64,000 nucleotides of DNA, taken from Nocardia vinacea (GTDB lineage Bacteria > Actinomycetota > Actinomycetes > Mycobacteriales > Mycobacteriaceae). The notes beneath the pieces were generated by a model. That model was not told where the DNA came from and searched no databases. It was given only the letters and a program-made list of their open reading frames with translations. Positions 27,829-34,630 of the stretch are shown here, piece by piece; the first letter of the stretch is position 1, and each line of letters starts with the position of its first letter. The DNA lies in contig NZ_CP109149.1 in the NCBI RefSeq assembly GCF_035920345.1, positions 7,316,001-7,380,000 of the forward strand, written 5' to 3'. A program made the position numbers and the translations under genes.

Positions 27829-28125
27829 ATGACCACAGCGCATCACGAGCACACCGAACACCAGCACACCCACGGCCCCGGCTGCGGCCACACCGAAGTC
27901 CCGCACGGCGACCACGCCGACTACGCCCACAATGGCCACCTGCACCGCGAACACAACGGGCACTGGGACGAATGCGAACCCGCCGGCCACACCGAACATG
28001 TAGGCCACGACCACATCCACGGTCCCAATTGCGGCCACGAAGCCGTCCAACACGGCGACCACGTCGACTACCTCCACGACGGCCATCGCCACGCCGCGCA
28101 CAACGGCCACTACGACGACCACTGA
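27829..28125 (+). CDS. Histidine-rich repeat protein, probable metal buffer
   Basis: 98 residues with roughly one residue in three His. It is built from two ~40-residue repeats. Both carry HTEH, then HxHGPxCGH, then HGDHxDYxHxGHxH, then HNGHxD. No signal peptide or membrane segment is visible, so it is predicted cytoplasmic. His clusters plus one Cys per repeat point to Zn, Ni or Co binding or storage. Similar small proteins are sometimes mislabelled zinc transporter permeases, which the sequence does not support. GAGGAGG lies 4 nt before the ATG. Confidence 0.7.
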   Translation: MTTAHHEHTEHQHTHGPGCGHTEVPHGDHADYAHNGHLHREHNGHWDECEPAGHTEHVGHDHIHGPNCGHEAVQHGDHVDYLHDGHRHAAHNGHYDDH

Positions 28126-28134
28126 ACTCGCCGC

Positions 28135-28168
28135 GCCGAGCTGCCGACCGACTCGGCCGCAGCTCGGC
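28135..28168 (+). terminator. Hairpin after the His-rich gene
   Basis: A perfect 10-bp stem, GCCGAGCTGC / GCAGCTCGGC, with a 14-nt loop lies 10 bp after the stop codon. It has no T run; likely terminator. Confidence 0.6.
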
Positions 28169-28302
28169 AACCCGGAAATCGACTCGCCGGGTGACTCGGA
28201 TTCGAGTAGAGATGGCGGGATGGGGATTGGCGTTCCACGGGTTCGGTTGCTGACGCCCGAGGACTGGGCGGCATAGAAAGACGTTTAGTGCGTCGGTTTC
28301 CT

Positions 28303-28371
28303 GGACGTGGGGAACGTCCTCCTGATGCGCTTGTCGGGCTTGGTGTCCCATCGCAAAGAGCAGGAGGACGT
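28303..28371 (+). promoter_or_regulatory. Mutually exclusive hairpins over the transposase ribosome site
   Basis: ACGTCCTCCTG (28314-28324) is exactly complementary to CAGGAGGACGT (28361-28371), which contains the transposase AGGAGG 7 nt before the ATG. The same ACGTCC can instead pair with GGACGT (28303-28308). One fold hides the ribosome site; the other frees it. Confidence 0.6.
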
Positions 28372-28374
28372 TGC

Positions 28375-29733
28375 ATGAGTAACGGTAGCGGTGTGTCCCG
28401 GGGTGATCGCAACCGCAACATGCGTATGAGCGGGCTGCGGGCGTTGGTGCCGCCCGAGAACGCGATCGTCGGGATTGATCTGGCCGACCGCAAACAGATG
28501 GTCGTGGTCTGTGACCATGACTCGAAAGTGCTGGCCCGCAAGACGTTCCGTTGCCGTGCCTGGGATATGGGTGCTGCTTTGGACTGGGCCGGCGCCCGTG
28601 CCGGGGCCGCGGGATTCACCGGGGCGACGGTGGCGTGTGAGCCGACCGGACATCGGTGGCGAGTGCTGGGACAGCTGGCCGCCGACCGGAACATGTTGTT
28701 CGTGTGTGTGCAGCCAGCGATGACCGCTTGGTCGCGTCGTGCTGAGGATCTCACCACCGACAAAACCGACGACAAAGACGCGGTGCTGATCGCGCGGTTG
28801 ACCGCGCAATTGCGCTGCTATGCACCTGAGCCGGTCGATGAAACCTGGGGTCGGCTGCGGCATCTGGGTGCCCGTCGCGAACGACTGCTGGTCGAGCTGG
28901 TAGCGCAAGTCCAGCAGATCCGGGCCCTGCTCGAATGCGTGTGGCCGACCGCGCTCGAAGCCGCCCAGCAGCCGTTCAAATCCCGGACCTGGATGGCAGC
29001 ACTGCGAGTGATCTGCGGCCGCGGCGGCGCCGACTTCGCCCGCACCCGCCGGTTGGGCCGAGACCGGCTCGAACGCCTCGTCCGCGGCGAGGTCACCCGC
29101 GCGGGCGCGAAGCGACCGTGCTTTCGGATCACCAGCAAACTCTTTGCGGCACTGGATGATCCGGCCGGAGTGCTCGCCCACCGGCGCGGTGCGCTGGAAC
29201 GAGTGCACCTGCTGCTCGAAGACTGGGCAGACACTAAGCGACGCCTGACCGACACCGAAACCCGCATGGTTAGCGTGCTCGACGAGCTCCGGCTCACCGA
29301 GCTGGTCACCTCGATCGTCGGACTGTCCGCAGTGGGGGCCGCAGCGATCCTGGCCGAAACCGGCGACCCCGCACGGTTTCGGACCGCGCGAGCGGTAGTC
29401 AAACACGCCGGTCTTGCACCCCGGGAGAAGAAATCCGGGAGCTTCACCGGCCGCGCCCGGCTCACCGGAGCCGGGCGCCCAGGACTGCGGCTGGCTGCCT
29501 GGCGAGGCGTGTGGGGCACCCAACGCGCCAACCCCGTCTATGCCGCCCGCTACCGGCATCTGACCACCCGAGAGACGAACCCGCTCACTCCCACCCAGGC
29601 TCAGGCCGTGATCGCCGCGGCGATCCTGCGCCAACTCCACGCCGTGGTCACCACCAGACAACCCTGGAACCCGCACATCGCCACCCACGGCACCACCACA
29701 ACCGAGGCCGCCATGATCTCGACCGCCGCCTGA
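28375..29733 (+). CDS. IS110-family transposase
   Basis: 452 residues. The N-terminal DEDD (RuvC-like) catalytic domain starts with the first Asp in VGIDLADRKQMVVVCD, the Glu in VACEPTGHRW, and the paired acids in TTDKTDDKDAVLIARL. A helical middle region follows, then the C-terminal Transposase_20 domain with VGLSAVGAAAILAETGDPARF and the catalytic-Ser region around KKSGSFTGRARLTGAGRPGLR. Members recombine circular element DNA with a target, using an RNA guide encoded by the element. AGGAGG lies 7 nt before the ATG. It appears intact and full-length. Confidence 0.95.
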   Translation: MSNGSGVSRGDRNRNMRMSGLRALVPPENAIVGIDLADRKQMVVVCDHDSKVLARKTFRCRAWDMGAALDWAGARAGAAGFTGATVACEPTGHRWRVLGQLAADRNMLFVCVQPAMTAWSRRAEDLTTDKTDDKDAVLIARLTAQLRCYAPEPVDETWGRLRHLGARRERLLVELVAQVQQIRALLECVWPTALEAAQQPFKSRTWMAALRVICGRGGADFARTRRLGRDRLERLVRGEVTRAGAKRPCFRITSKLFAALDDPAGVLAHRRGALERVHLLLEDWADTKRRLTDTETRMVSVLDELRLTELVTSIVGLSAVGAAAILAETGDPARFRTARAVVKHAGLAPREKKSGSFTGRARLTGAGRPGLRLAAWRGVWGTQRANPVYAARYRHLTTRETNPLTPTQAQAVIAAAILRQLHAVVTTRQPWNPHIATHGTTTTEAAMISTAA

Positions 29734-29755
29734 ACAGGCGGATCGTCGAGCGGTC

Positions 29756-29894
29756 GGTCGGGGCGAGCCCCACGCGGCATCGAGACACCTGGTGATCTCG
29801 CCGGAAATCATGGGCAGCCCCGACCTGTCGTCACACAACCCGATTACACGCTGCCGGGATCAACCCCATTACCGCTATGCCGGGACGACGACAG
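29756..29894 (+). ncRNA. Candidate bridge/seek RNA of the IS110-family element
   Basis: Two perfect stems lie in the 3' non-coding region. Stem 1: GGTCGGGGC (29756-29764) with GCCCCGACC (29817-29825). It encloses a 5' loop strand ending GCGGCAT (29774-29780), an apical hairpin CGAGA...TCTCG (29781-29800) and a 3' strand with GAAAT (29804-29808). GCGGCAT equals the target's left flank plus core; GAAAT is the complement of core plus right flank. Stem 2: CTGTCGTC (29825-29832) with GACGACAG (29887-29894). It encloses ACGCTG (29848-29853), equal to the element's right end, and CTAT (29875-29878), the complement of core plus left end. Confidence 0.72.
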
Positions 29895-30409
29895 ACCACA
29901 GGGCACCGACCGGACCGCTTGACACAAAACGACTTACGCTGATTTCGGAGCATTCGCCTGCGCGCCCTGGCCGATGCGCCGCAGGCCTTCGGCTCGACGC
30001 TGGAGCAGGCGCGTAGCAGGTCCGATCAGGACTGGTCGGACCTACTGACGCAGCGGGCGCAGTTCGTGGCGAGCGTCGACGGCATCGACGTCGGGACGGC
30101 TGCTGGGCTGGACGATCCCGAACGGCCCGGGGCGCACCTGATTTCGATGTGGGTTGCTGAAAAGTCCCGTGGGACCGGGATTTCGGATCGTCTCGTGCGA
30201 TCGGTGGTCGACTGGGCGGTCGATGCCGGGCATTACAAAGTGTGGTTGGAGGTCGCCGCGGGCAACGCGGCGGCCGAGCGGTTATATCTGCGGCACGGCT
30301 TCGTGCGGACCGGGGTTCAAGGGACGATCGCGCCCGACGATCCACGGCCGGAATTCGAGATGCTCTTGAACCTGTGAACCGCGCACGGTCCTCGGCACGC
30401 CGGCCGCAT

Positions 30410-30494
30410 ACGTATACGTCGGCGAAAAGTACTTATAGGTGACTGATTCGGCACCCCTGGCTCTGCTCATAACGTAGTTCCTGTCAGTAGGAAC
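30410..30494. promoter_or_regulatory. Two palindromes upstream of the NTF2-like/membrane operon
   Basis: ACGTATACGT (30410-30419, perfect 10-mer) and GTTCCT-GTCAGT-AGGAAC (30477-30494, perfect 6-6-6) lie in the 155 bp before the start codon, with an AT-rich stretch between them. They look like operators for a regulator that is not encoded next door. Confidence 0.5.
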
Positions 30495-30532
30495 GACAGC
30501 GAAACCCCAGATCAGAAGCCTAGGAGGCCATC

Positions 30533-30889
30533 ATGAACGAGCTCGTCGCACAGTACCTGGAAGTCTGGAACACCACCGACACCGCCGCCCGCAAGGCCGG
30601 AATCGAAGCCGTGTTCACCGCCGACGCCACATACACCGACCCGCTGGCCGCGGTTGCCGGACACGATCAGCTCGACGCAGCCATCGCCGGAGTCCAGGCC
30701 CAGTTCCCCGGTTGGGTGTTCACCCTCGCCGGACCGGTCGACGCCCACCACGACCAGGTGCGCTTCGCCTGGGAGCTCGGGCCGGCCGACGCACCCGCCG
30801 TCGTGATCGGCTTCGATGTCGCGGTTGTCGAGGACGGGCGCATCGCCAACGTCTACGGCTTCCTCGACAAGGTGCCCGCCGCCGCCTGA
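30533..30889 (+). CDS. NTF2-like / SnoaL-like protein
   Basis: 118 residues, one cone-shaped alpha+beta domain. LVAQYLEVWNTTD opens the family helix, FTADATYTDPLAAVAGHDQL gives the pocket-lining part, and VRFAWELGP with VVIGFDVAVVEDGRIANVYGF gives the closing strands. Relatives are isomerases, hydrolases or ligand binders of small hydrophobic molecules; catalytic residues cannot be assigned. CTAGGAGG lies upstream of the ATG. It is followed by a membrane protein gene on the same strand, probably one transcript. Confidence 0.8.
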   Translation: MNELVAQYLEVWNTTDTAARKAGIEAVFTADATYTDPLAAVAGHDQLDAAIAGVQAQFPGWVFTLAGPVDAHHDQVRFAWELGPADAPAVVIGFDVAVVEDGRIANVYGFLDKVPAAA

Positions 30890-30986
30890 CCCGCCCTCGC
30901 CTCACCAACCCCGCCGCAGCCACCGCGCTTCCGGTGGCGGCGGCCCTACTCGTCCAAAATCGTTATCCCAGAAGGAAATACCAGCC

Positions 30987-31406
30987 ATGACCACCACCGC
31001 CCCCACCTACATGTCCACCCTGCTCGCCCCCGGCCAGAACCTGCTGCGCACCTCGCTGCGCCTGGACTCGGTCGTCACCACCGTCAACGGCCTTGCCTAC
31101 CTGGGGCTTTCGGGCCCACTGGAATCCCTGCTCGGCCTGGACAGCAAGATCGGCATCCCGATCGGAATCTTCTTGACCCTCTACGGCATCGGTGTCGCCT
31201 TGGTCGGCATGACCAAGACCATCAATACCAAGGCCGCCGCCGTGGTCGCCGCGGGTAATGCCGCCTGGGTCGTGGTGAGCCTGGCCGCCCTCGTCGAGGG
31301 CGCACTCGAGCTGAACCTGGTCGGCTCGATTTGGACCGTCATGCAGGCAGCGACCGTCGGCGGATTCGCGGCCCTGCAGTACCTCGGCATCCGCAAGGCC
31401 CGCTGA
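30987..31406 (+). CDS. Small integral membrane protein
   Basis: 139 residues with four predicted helices around residues 27-50, 53-74, 83-105 and 110-133 (for example VTTVNGLAYLGLSGPLESLL and IPIGIFLTLYGIGVALVGM). Charged residues are few. I do not recognise a named family; similar small proteins occur beside SnoaL-like genes under TetR or MarR control in actinobacteria. GAAGGAAA precedes the ATG. Function unknown. Confidence 0.7.
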   Translation: MTTTAPTYMSTLLAPGQNLLRTSLRLDSVVTTVNGLAYLGLSGPLESLLGLDSKIGIPIGIFLTLYGIGVALVGMTKTINTKAAAVVAAGNAAWVVVSLAALVEGALELNLVGSIWTVMQAATVGGFAALQYLGIRKAR

Positions 31407-31546
31407 AGATTGGATCCACAATCGACCAACTCCGCAAACGCGGCATCGGCAGTGCTTACCCACCCCGCCGGCTCCGCCGGCTGCCGTCCCCACCGCCGAC
31501 GCCGCGTTCGGCGTTTGTGGTCGGTGGCTGCCTCTAGAGTCGTGCT

Positions 31547-32386
31547 GTGCTCGAGGCAACCAAGATCCCGACCGAGTTCGGCACCTTCGACGCCCTGACC
31601 AGCGGCGAACCCGGTGGCCGGGAAGTCATGCTGTTGCACGGCTTTCCGGAGTCCGCCATCGCATGGGAGTTCCAGCTCACCGCTCTCGGTGGCGGCGGCT
31701 GCCATGTGGTCGCCCTTGACCAGCGCGGTTATTCGCCCGGCGCGCGCCCCAACAAGGTCGCCGACTATCGCGTTGAGGAGCTGGTCGGCGATGTCATCGC
31801 CATCGCCGACCAATTGGGTTGGCAGCGGTTCGATCTCGTCGGCCACGACATCGGCGCCCACGTCGGGTGGACGGTAGCAGCCGAGCACCCAGCGCGAATC
31901 CGCACTCTGACCGCCGTATCGCAGCCGCACCCCACCGCCTTCCTGCAGGCCATGGCCGAGGACGAAGATCAGGCCCAGCGAGCCCAACACTTCACCTACT
32001 TCCGCCAGCCCCGCACCCCTGAGCGCGCCCTACTCGCCGATGACGCCGCCGCCCTCCGCAAGATCTTCGACTGGAAGATTCCCGAAGAGCGCATCGACGA
32101 CTACATTCACCGCCTCACCCGCCCCGACGCCCTCACCGCGGCCCTGAACTGGTACCGAGCGTTCCCGCTCGCCGGTCCGACCGCCCCGATCACCGTCCCG
32201 ACCCTCTACGTCTGGGGCTCCGAAGACCCCACCATCGGCTCCACTGCCGCCCTGGCCACCGCCGAACACGTCACCGCCCCCTACCGCTTCGAAATGCTCG
32301 AGGACACCTCGCACTGGATCCCCGAGGAAGCCCCCGAATCCCTCACCCGCCTCCTCATGCAACACCTCCTGGCTCATCGGTCCTGA
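31547..32386 (+). CDS. Alpha/beta hydrolase, epoxide hydrolase-like
   Basis: 279 residues. The oxyanion segment MLLHGFPES and the nucleophile elbow FDLVGHDIGAHVGW place an Asp, not Ser, at the nucleophile, as in epoxide hydrolases and haloalkane dehalogenases. The acid is in VWGSEDPT and the base His in EDTSHWIPEEAPE. A helical cap with lid tyrosine candidates lies at ~130-200 (HFTYFRQP, LNWYRAFPL). It probably opens epoxides or hydrolyses related electrophiles in the cytoplasm. The GTG start matches the usual family N-terminus. Confidence 0.85.
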   Translation: MLEATKIPTEFGTFDALTSGEPGGREVMLLHGFPESAIAWEFQLTALGGGGCHVVALDQRGYSPGARPNKVADYRVEELVGDVIAIADQLGWQRFDLVGHDIGAHVGWTVAAEHPARIRTLTAVSQPHPTAFLQAMAEDEDQAQRAQHFTYFRQPRTPERALLADDAAALRKIFDWKIPEERIDDYIHRLTRPDALTAALNWYRAFPLAGPTAPITVPTLYVWGSEDPTIGSTAALATAEHVTAPYRFEMLEDTSHWIPEEAPESLTRLLMQHLLAHRS

Positions 32387-32476
32387 GTCCGAAAACCGCT
32401 GCCTCATCCAGCTCGCCAGCCCTACGGACTGGCGCTTGGGGGCCTTTCGCGGCGGCCGAAGGTGGCAAGGACCTGG

Positions 32477-32791
32477 TCAGTCCCGCTGGGTGAGTTTGGC
32501 GTTGAGTTCGAGCGCTTCGCTGAGTTGGTCTTCGAGGATGATGATGCGACACGCTGCTTCCAGGGGGGTGCCGTTGTCGATGAGTTCGCGGGCGCGTGCG
32601 GCGATACGCAGTTGGTAGCGCGAGTAGCGGCGGTGCCCGCCGACAGAGCGTTGCGGGGTGATCAGTTTCGCTTCGTCCAGGCTGCGCAGGAATGCTTGGG
32701 TGGTGCCGAGCATTTCCGCGGCCCGGCCCATGGTGTAAGCGGGGTAGTCGTCATCGTCGAATTTCTCGTTCGCGGTTGTGGGTCCAGAAAT
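32477..32791 (-). CDS. MerR-type regulator, apparent ATT start
   Basis: 104 residues. The DNA-binding domain is clear (YTMGRAAEMLGTTQAFLRSL, EAKLITPQRSVGGHRRYSRY), followed by a short dimer helix (AARARELIDNGTPLEAACRI). Actinobacterial relatives begin a few residues before the acidic FDDDDYPAYTM. The only codon giving that length is ATT, with GGAGG 7 nt upstream. The upstream in-frame GTG lies inside a 14-bp hairpin and adds a poly-Arg stretch without a ribosome site. ATT is a rare but known start. Target genes are unknown. Confidence 0.72.
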   Translation of the reverse strand: MSGPTTANEKFDDDDYPAYTMGRAAEMLGTTQAFLRSLDEAKLITPQRSVGGHRRYSRYQLRIAARARELIDNGTPLEAACRIIILEDQLSEALELNAKLTQRD

Positions 32792-32812
32792 CGTGAGGCC
32801 TCCATACGCCGA

Positions 32813-32843
32813 AGTGCCCCGGCGCCTGCGGCGCCGGGGCACT
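32813..32843 (-). promoter_or_regulatory. 14-bp perfect hairpin in the leader of the MerR-type gene
   Basis: AGTGCCCCGGCGCC and its exact complement flank a 3-nt loop. It ends 10 nt before the GGAGG of the MerR gene on the minus strand. It may be an attenuator, or the terminator of whatever is transcribed from 33.1 kb leftward. Confidence 0.6.
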
Positions 32844-33193
32844 GAAAGGGGGAATTACTTCGTCTTCCGACATGTAACCGAAACGTCGGCGATCACCCGA
32901 ATCGCATATCTTCGCGGGTGACCCGACGGGCAATGCCTCCTTTCTCCTCACAGGGTTACTTCATCTTCCGGTGCAACTTCATCTTCCTGTCCGGCGGGCC
33001 GGTGGGACCGTTGTACCTGCTGGTCCCGTAGCCGCGTCCGCCGTCTTACCATCACGGGCAGTTCATCATCTCCCGTGCCGTCTGATATTTCCTTCTCTTC
33101 CGACGACACAGAAATTATCGCACTTCGTGTCGAATGTCTACTGTTGTCGCTGTAGATTTTTTTTCGGGTCGCCGAGGGGCCAGGTCATCGCCG
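32844..33193. other. Leader region with CU-rich repeats, no supported protein gene
   Basis: ACTTCATCTTCC occurs at 32958-32969 and 32976-32987, with a near copy ACTTCGTCTTCC at 32857-32868. The complement carries three purine-rich GGAAGATGAAGT units that could encode E-D-E-V in short overlapping frames (34 codons at 32948-33052). At 33137-33164 a 5-bp hairpin, TCTAC/GTAGA, is followed by eight T on the plus strand, a terminator-like element. The region may encode small RNA. Confidence 0.4.
33137..33164 (+). terminator. Terminator-like hairpin with T8
   Basis: TCTAC, 10-nt loop, GTAGA, then TTTTTTTT. A run of eight T is exceptional in this GC-rich DNA. The stem is short. If real, it ends a plus-strand transcript beginning somewhere after 32.85 kb. 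Confidence 0.45.
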
Positions 33194-33298
33194 ATGAGCT
33201 GGCCCGATCTTCAAGTCCTCGACGTGGGCCGGCGTGTCGAGTTCGAGATCGGCGAAGGCCAGAAGGGCCCGCAGGCCCCAAACGTCCGCGCCATTTAG
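33194..33298 (+). pseudogene. C-terminal remnant of a cold-shock protein gene
   Basis: A 34-codon frame ends VEFEIGEGQKGPQAPNVRAI, the standard C-terminus of CspA-family proteins. The RNA-binding first half (KWFN, GFGFI and VFVH motifs) is absent upstream on either side of the T-run. It is therefore a truncated relic, not a gene. The 66 bp that follow carry nothing. Confidence 0.7.
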
Positions 33299-33364
33299 GC
33301 CAGGCTCGCAGGCGGTCACCGTCGTCGTGGCGAAGCGATCCGACGCATACCGGCAGCCGGGTGG

Positions 33365-34630
33365 TCAGGTGCGGACGGTGGCGAAGGCGGACCAGAGCAG
33401 GGGGGAGTGTTCGATGGCGCGGGTGGTGCGCCAGGCGGTCAGGCAAGATCGTTGCCAGGTGGCGAGGGCGGTTACCGGGTCCGGGTGTTCGTGAGCGGCG
33501 TCGATGGCGCAGATGGCGTGTTGGAGGGGACGGGCATCAGGGGGTGCGCCGGCGAGGCGTTGAAAGGCGAAATCGGTGGGGAGCGGCCAGCGGCTGGCGG
33601 TCACCAATTCGGCACCGCCGTTGATCATGGCGGCGACCAGGCCGAGGGCCTCACTGAAGCGCATATCGCCGCCGCTTTCGCAGGCGATCAGGGCGACTCG
33701 GCTCGGAATCGGCCAGAGTTGTGGTCCGGCAACGGGTTCGGTGGTCAGGGTATGGGTGCCGAGCAGTAGGTCCTTGGCCGAGAGGGGGCGGTGCGCTCGG
33801 ACGGGGGTGGCGAAGCCGATGGATTCAGCGTCGCAGGCGAGGTGTAGTTCGGAGGCTTCGCTCTGGCCGGATTCGGGGGCTGCCGCGGTCACATGCCCCA
33901 CATAGGTCAAACGGCTGGCACCGCCGCGTAGCGCTTCGCTCAACCAGCTTCGATCGATATCCGTGCGGCGGAACGCGTCGATCGGATCGTCGACCGCGGG
34001 CAGTAGTCGGCCCTGGGACGAATATTCGGCGACCCGTTGGGTGAGTGGGGCTTTGGGGTCCATGCGGCCGAGGACGGAGCCGAGCGCGGAATCGGCGCGA
34101 AAGCCCGGGACGCGCGGGTCCAGTACGGCCACCACCGGCAATGCACCCGTCTCGGACCAGGTGCGAGCCGTGCGGTCCGGACCGTGCACGATGCTGGTGG
34201 GAGCGAGCAGGCTGATATCGGCGATATCCACCAGGCGCAGTTCCGGGCTGGGCGCGATGATCTCCCACGGGATCTGAGCTACCCGGGGCGAGGGTTGCAG
34301 TCGAATATGTGGACGCACACCGCGCACGTGCAGGTCGTACAACTGTGCCGCCAGGCCATAGGGCAGCAAAGCGCGGGAAAGCGACTGCGCAAGAAGATAT
34401 TCCGCGTCGTATGAGGCGAAAGCGCCAGTGGTCATGGCACGTTCGAGGCCGCCGGGCACCGCCGGATCGGGCAACGCCTGCGCGAACTGCTCGACGGCGT
34501 CGGTGATCGCATCCCCGGGCAGCATGCTCGCACCCTGGTCGTATTCGTTGCGCAACCAGCGCCACGACATGTAGAGATCGCCCGCATCCGCCATCCGCAC
34601 AATGACGGTCGGTTGTTCCGAGATGGTCAT
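33365..34630 (-). CDS. CHAT-domain caspase-like protease
   Basis: 421 residues. The C-terminal two-thirds show the CHAT/caspase fold. His246 in LTYVGHV and Cys317 in RVALIACESGGDM form the expected dyad, each after a hydrophobic strand, and a final segment SPLLWSAF is the usual CHAT ending. The first ~110 residues are a helical region. It has no signal peptide. It is the last gene of a four-gene operon whose junctions all overlap; its ATG overlaps the TPR gene stop (ATGA). CHAT proteases are triggered by partner proteins in bacterial conflict or death systems. The target is unknown. Confidence 0.85.
   Translation of the reverse strand: MTISEQPTVIVRMADAGDLYMSWRWLRNEYDQGASMLPGDAITDAVEQFAQALPDPAVPGGLERAMTTGAFASYDAEYLLAQSLSRALLPYGLAAQLYDLHVRGVRPHIRLQPSPRVAQIPWEIIAPSPELRLVDIADISLLAPTSIVHGPDRTARTWSETGALPVVAVLDPRVPGFRADSALGSVLGRMDPKAPLTQRVAEYSSQGRLLPAVDDPIDAFRRTDIDRSWLSEALRGGASRLTYVGHVTAAAPESGQSEASELHLACDAESIGFATPVRAHRPLSAKDLLLGTHTLTTEPVAGPQLWPIPSRVALIACESGGDMRFSEALGLVAAMINGGAELVTASRWPLPTDFAFQRLAGAPPDARPLQHAICAIDAAHEHPDPVTALATWQRSCLTAWRTTRAIEHSPLLWSAFATVRT

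Larger units (their letters stand above)
28275..29943 (+). mobile_element. Complete IS110-family (IS1111-like) insertion sequence, 1669 bp
   Basis: Bounded exactly by the reading frame of the split GNAT gene. AT is present at both junctions (28273-28274 and 29942-29943), so AT is the shared core dinucleotide and there is no longer target duplication. Subterminal imperfect inverted repeats, AAGACGTTTAGTG (28278-28290) and the complement of AAGTCGTTTTGTG (29923-29935), match at 11 of 13 positions and sit 3 and 8 bp from the ends. Subterminal repeats and a long 3' non-coding region (210 bp against 100 bp at 5') point to the IS1111 subgroup. Confidence 0.9.
28220..30377 (+). pseudogene. GNAT acetyltransferase gene split by an IS110-family element
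   Basis: The first 18 codons (28220-28273, MGIGVPRVRLLTPEDWAA) lie left of the insertion sequence. The remainder, starting FRSIRLRALADAPQAFGSTL, lies right of it and runs from 29943 to the stop at 30377. Removing 28275-29943 restores one uninterrupted frame of about 162 codons across the joint. The restored protein is a complete GNAT: an N-terminal TPEDWAAFRSIRL helix, a WVAEKSRGTGISDRLVRSV acetyl-CoA loop and a LYLRHGFVRTG end. The right fragment still has a GTG start and could make a truncated protein. The gene is broken recently enough that no other lesion is visible. Confidence 0.9.

Noticed and set aside
28285..29838. 517-codon frame opposite the transposase
   Set aside because: Antisense shadow. 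No motif, and the plus-strand protein is a full IS110 transposase.
33137..33298. Reading the T8 run as part of an intact cold-shock gene with a frameshift
   Set aside because: No KWFN, GFGFI or VFVH motif can be recovered in any frame upstream, so only a C-terminal relic is supported.
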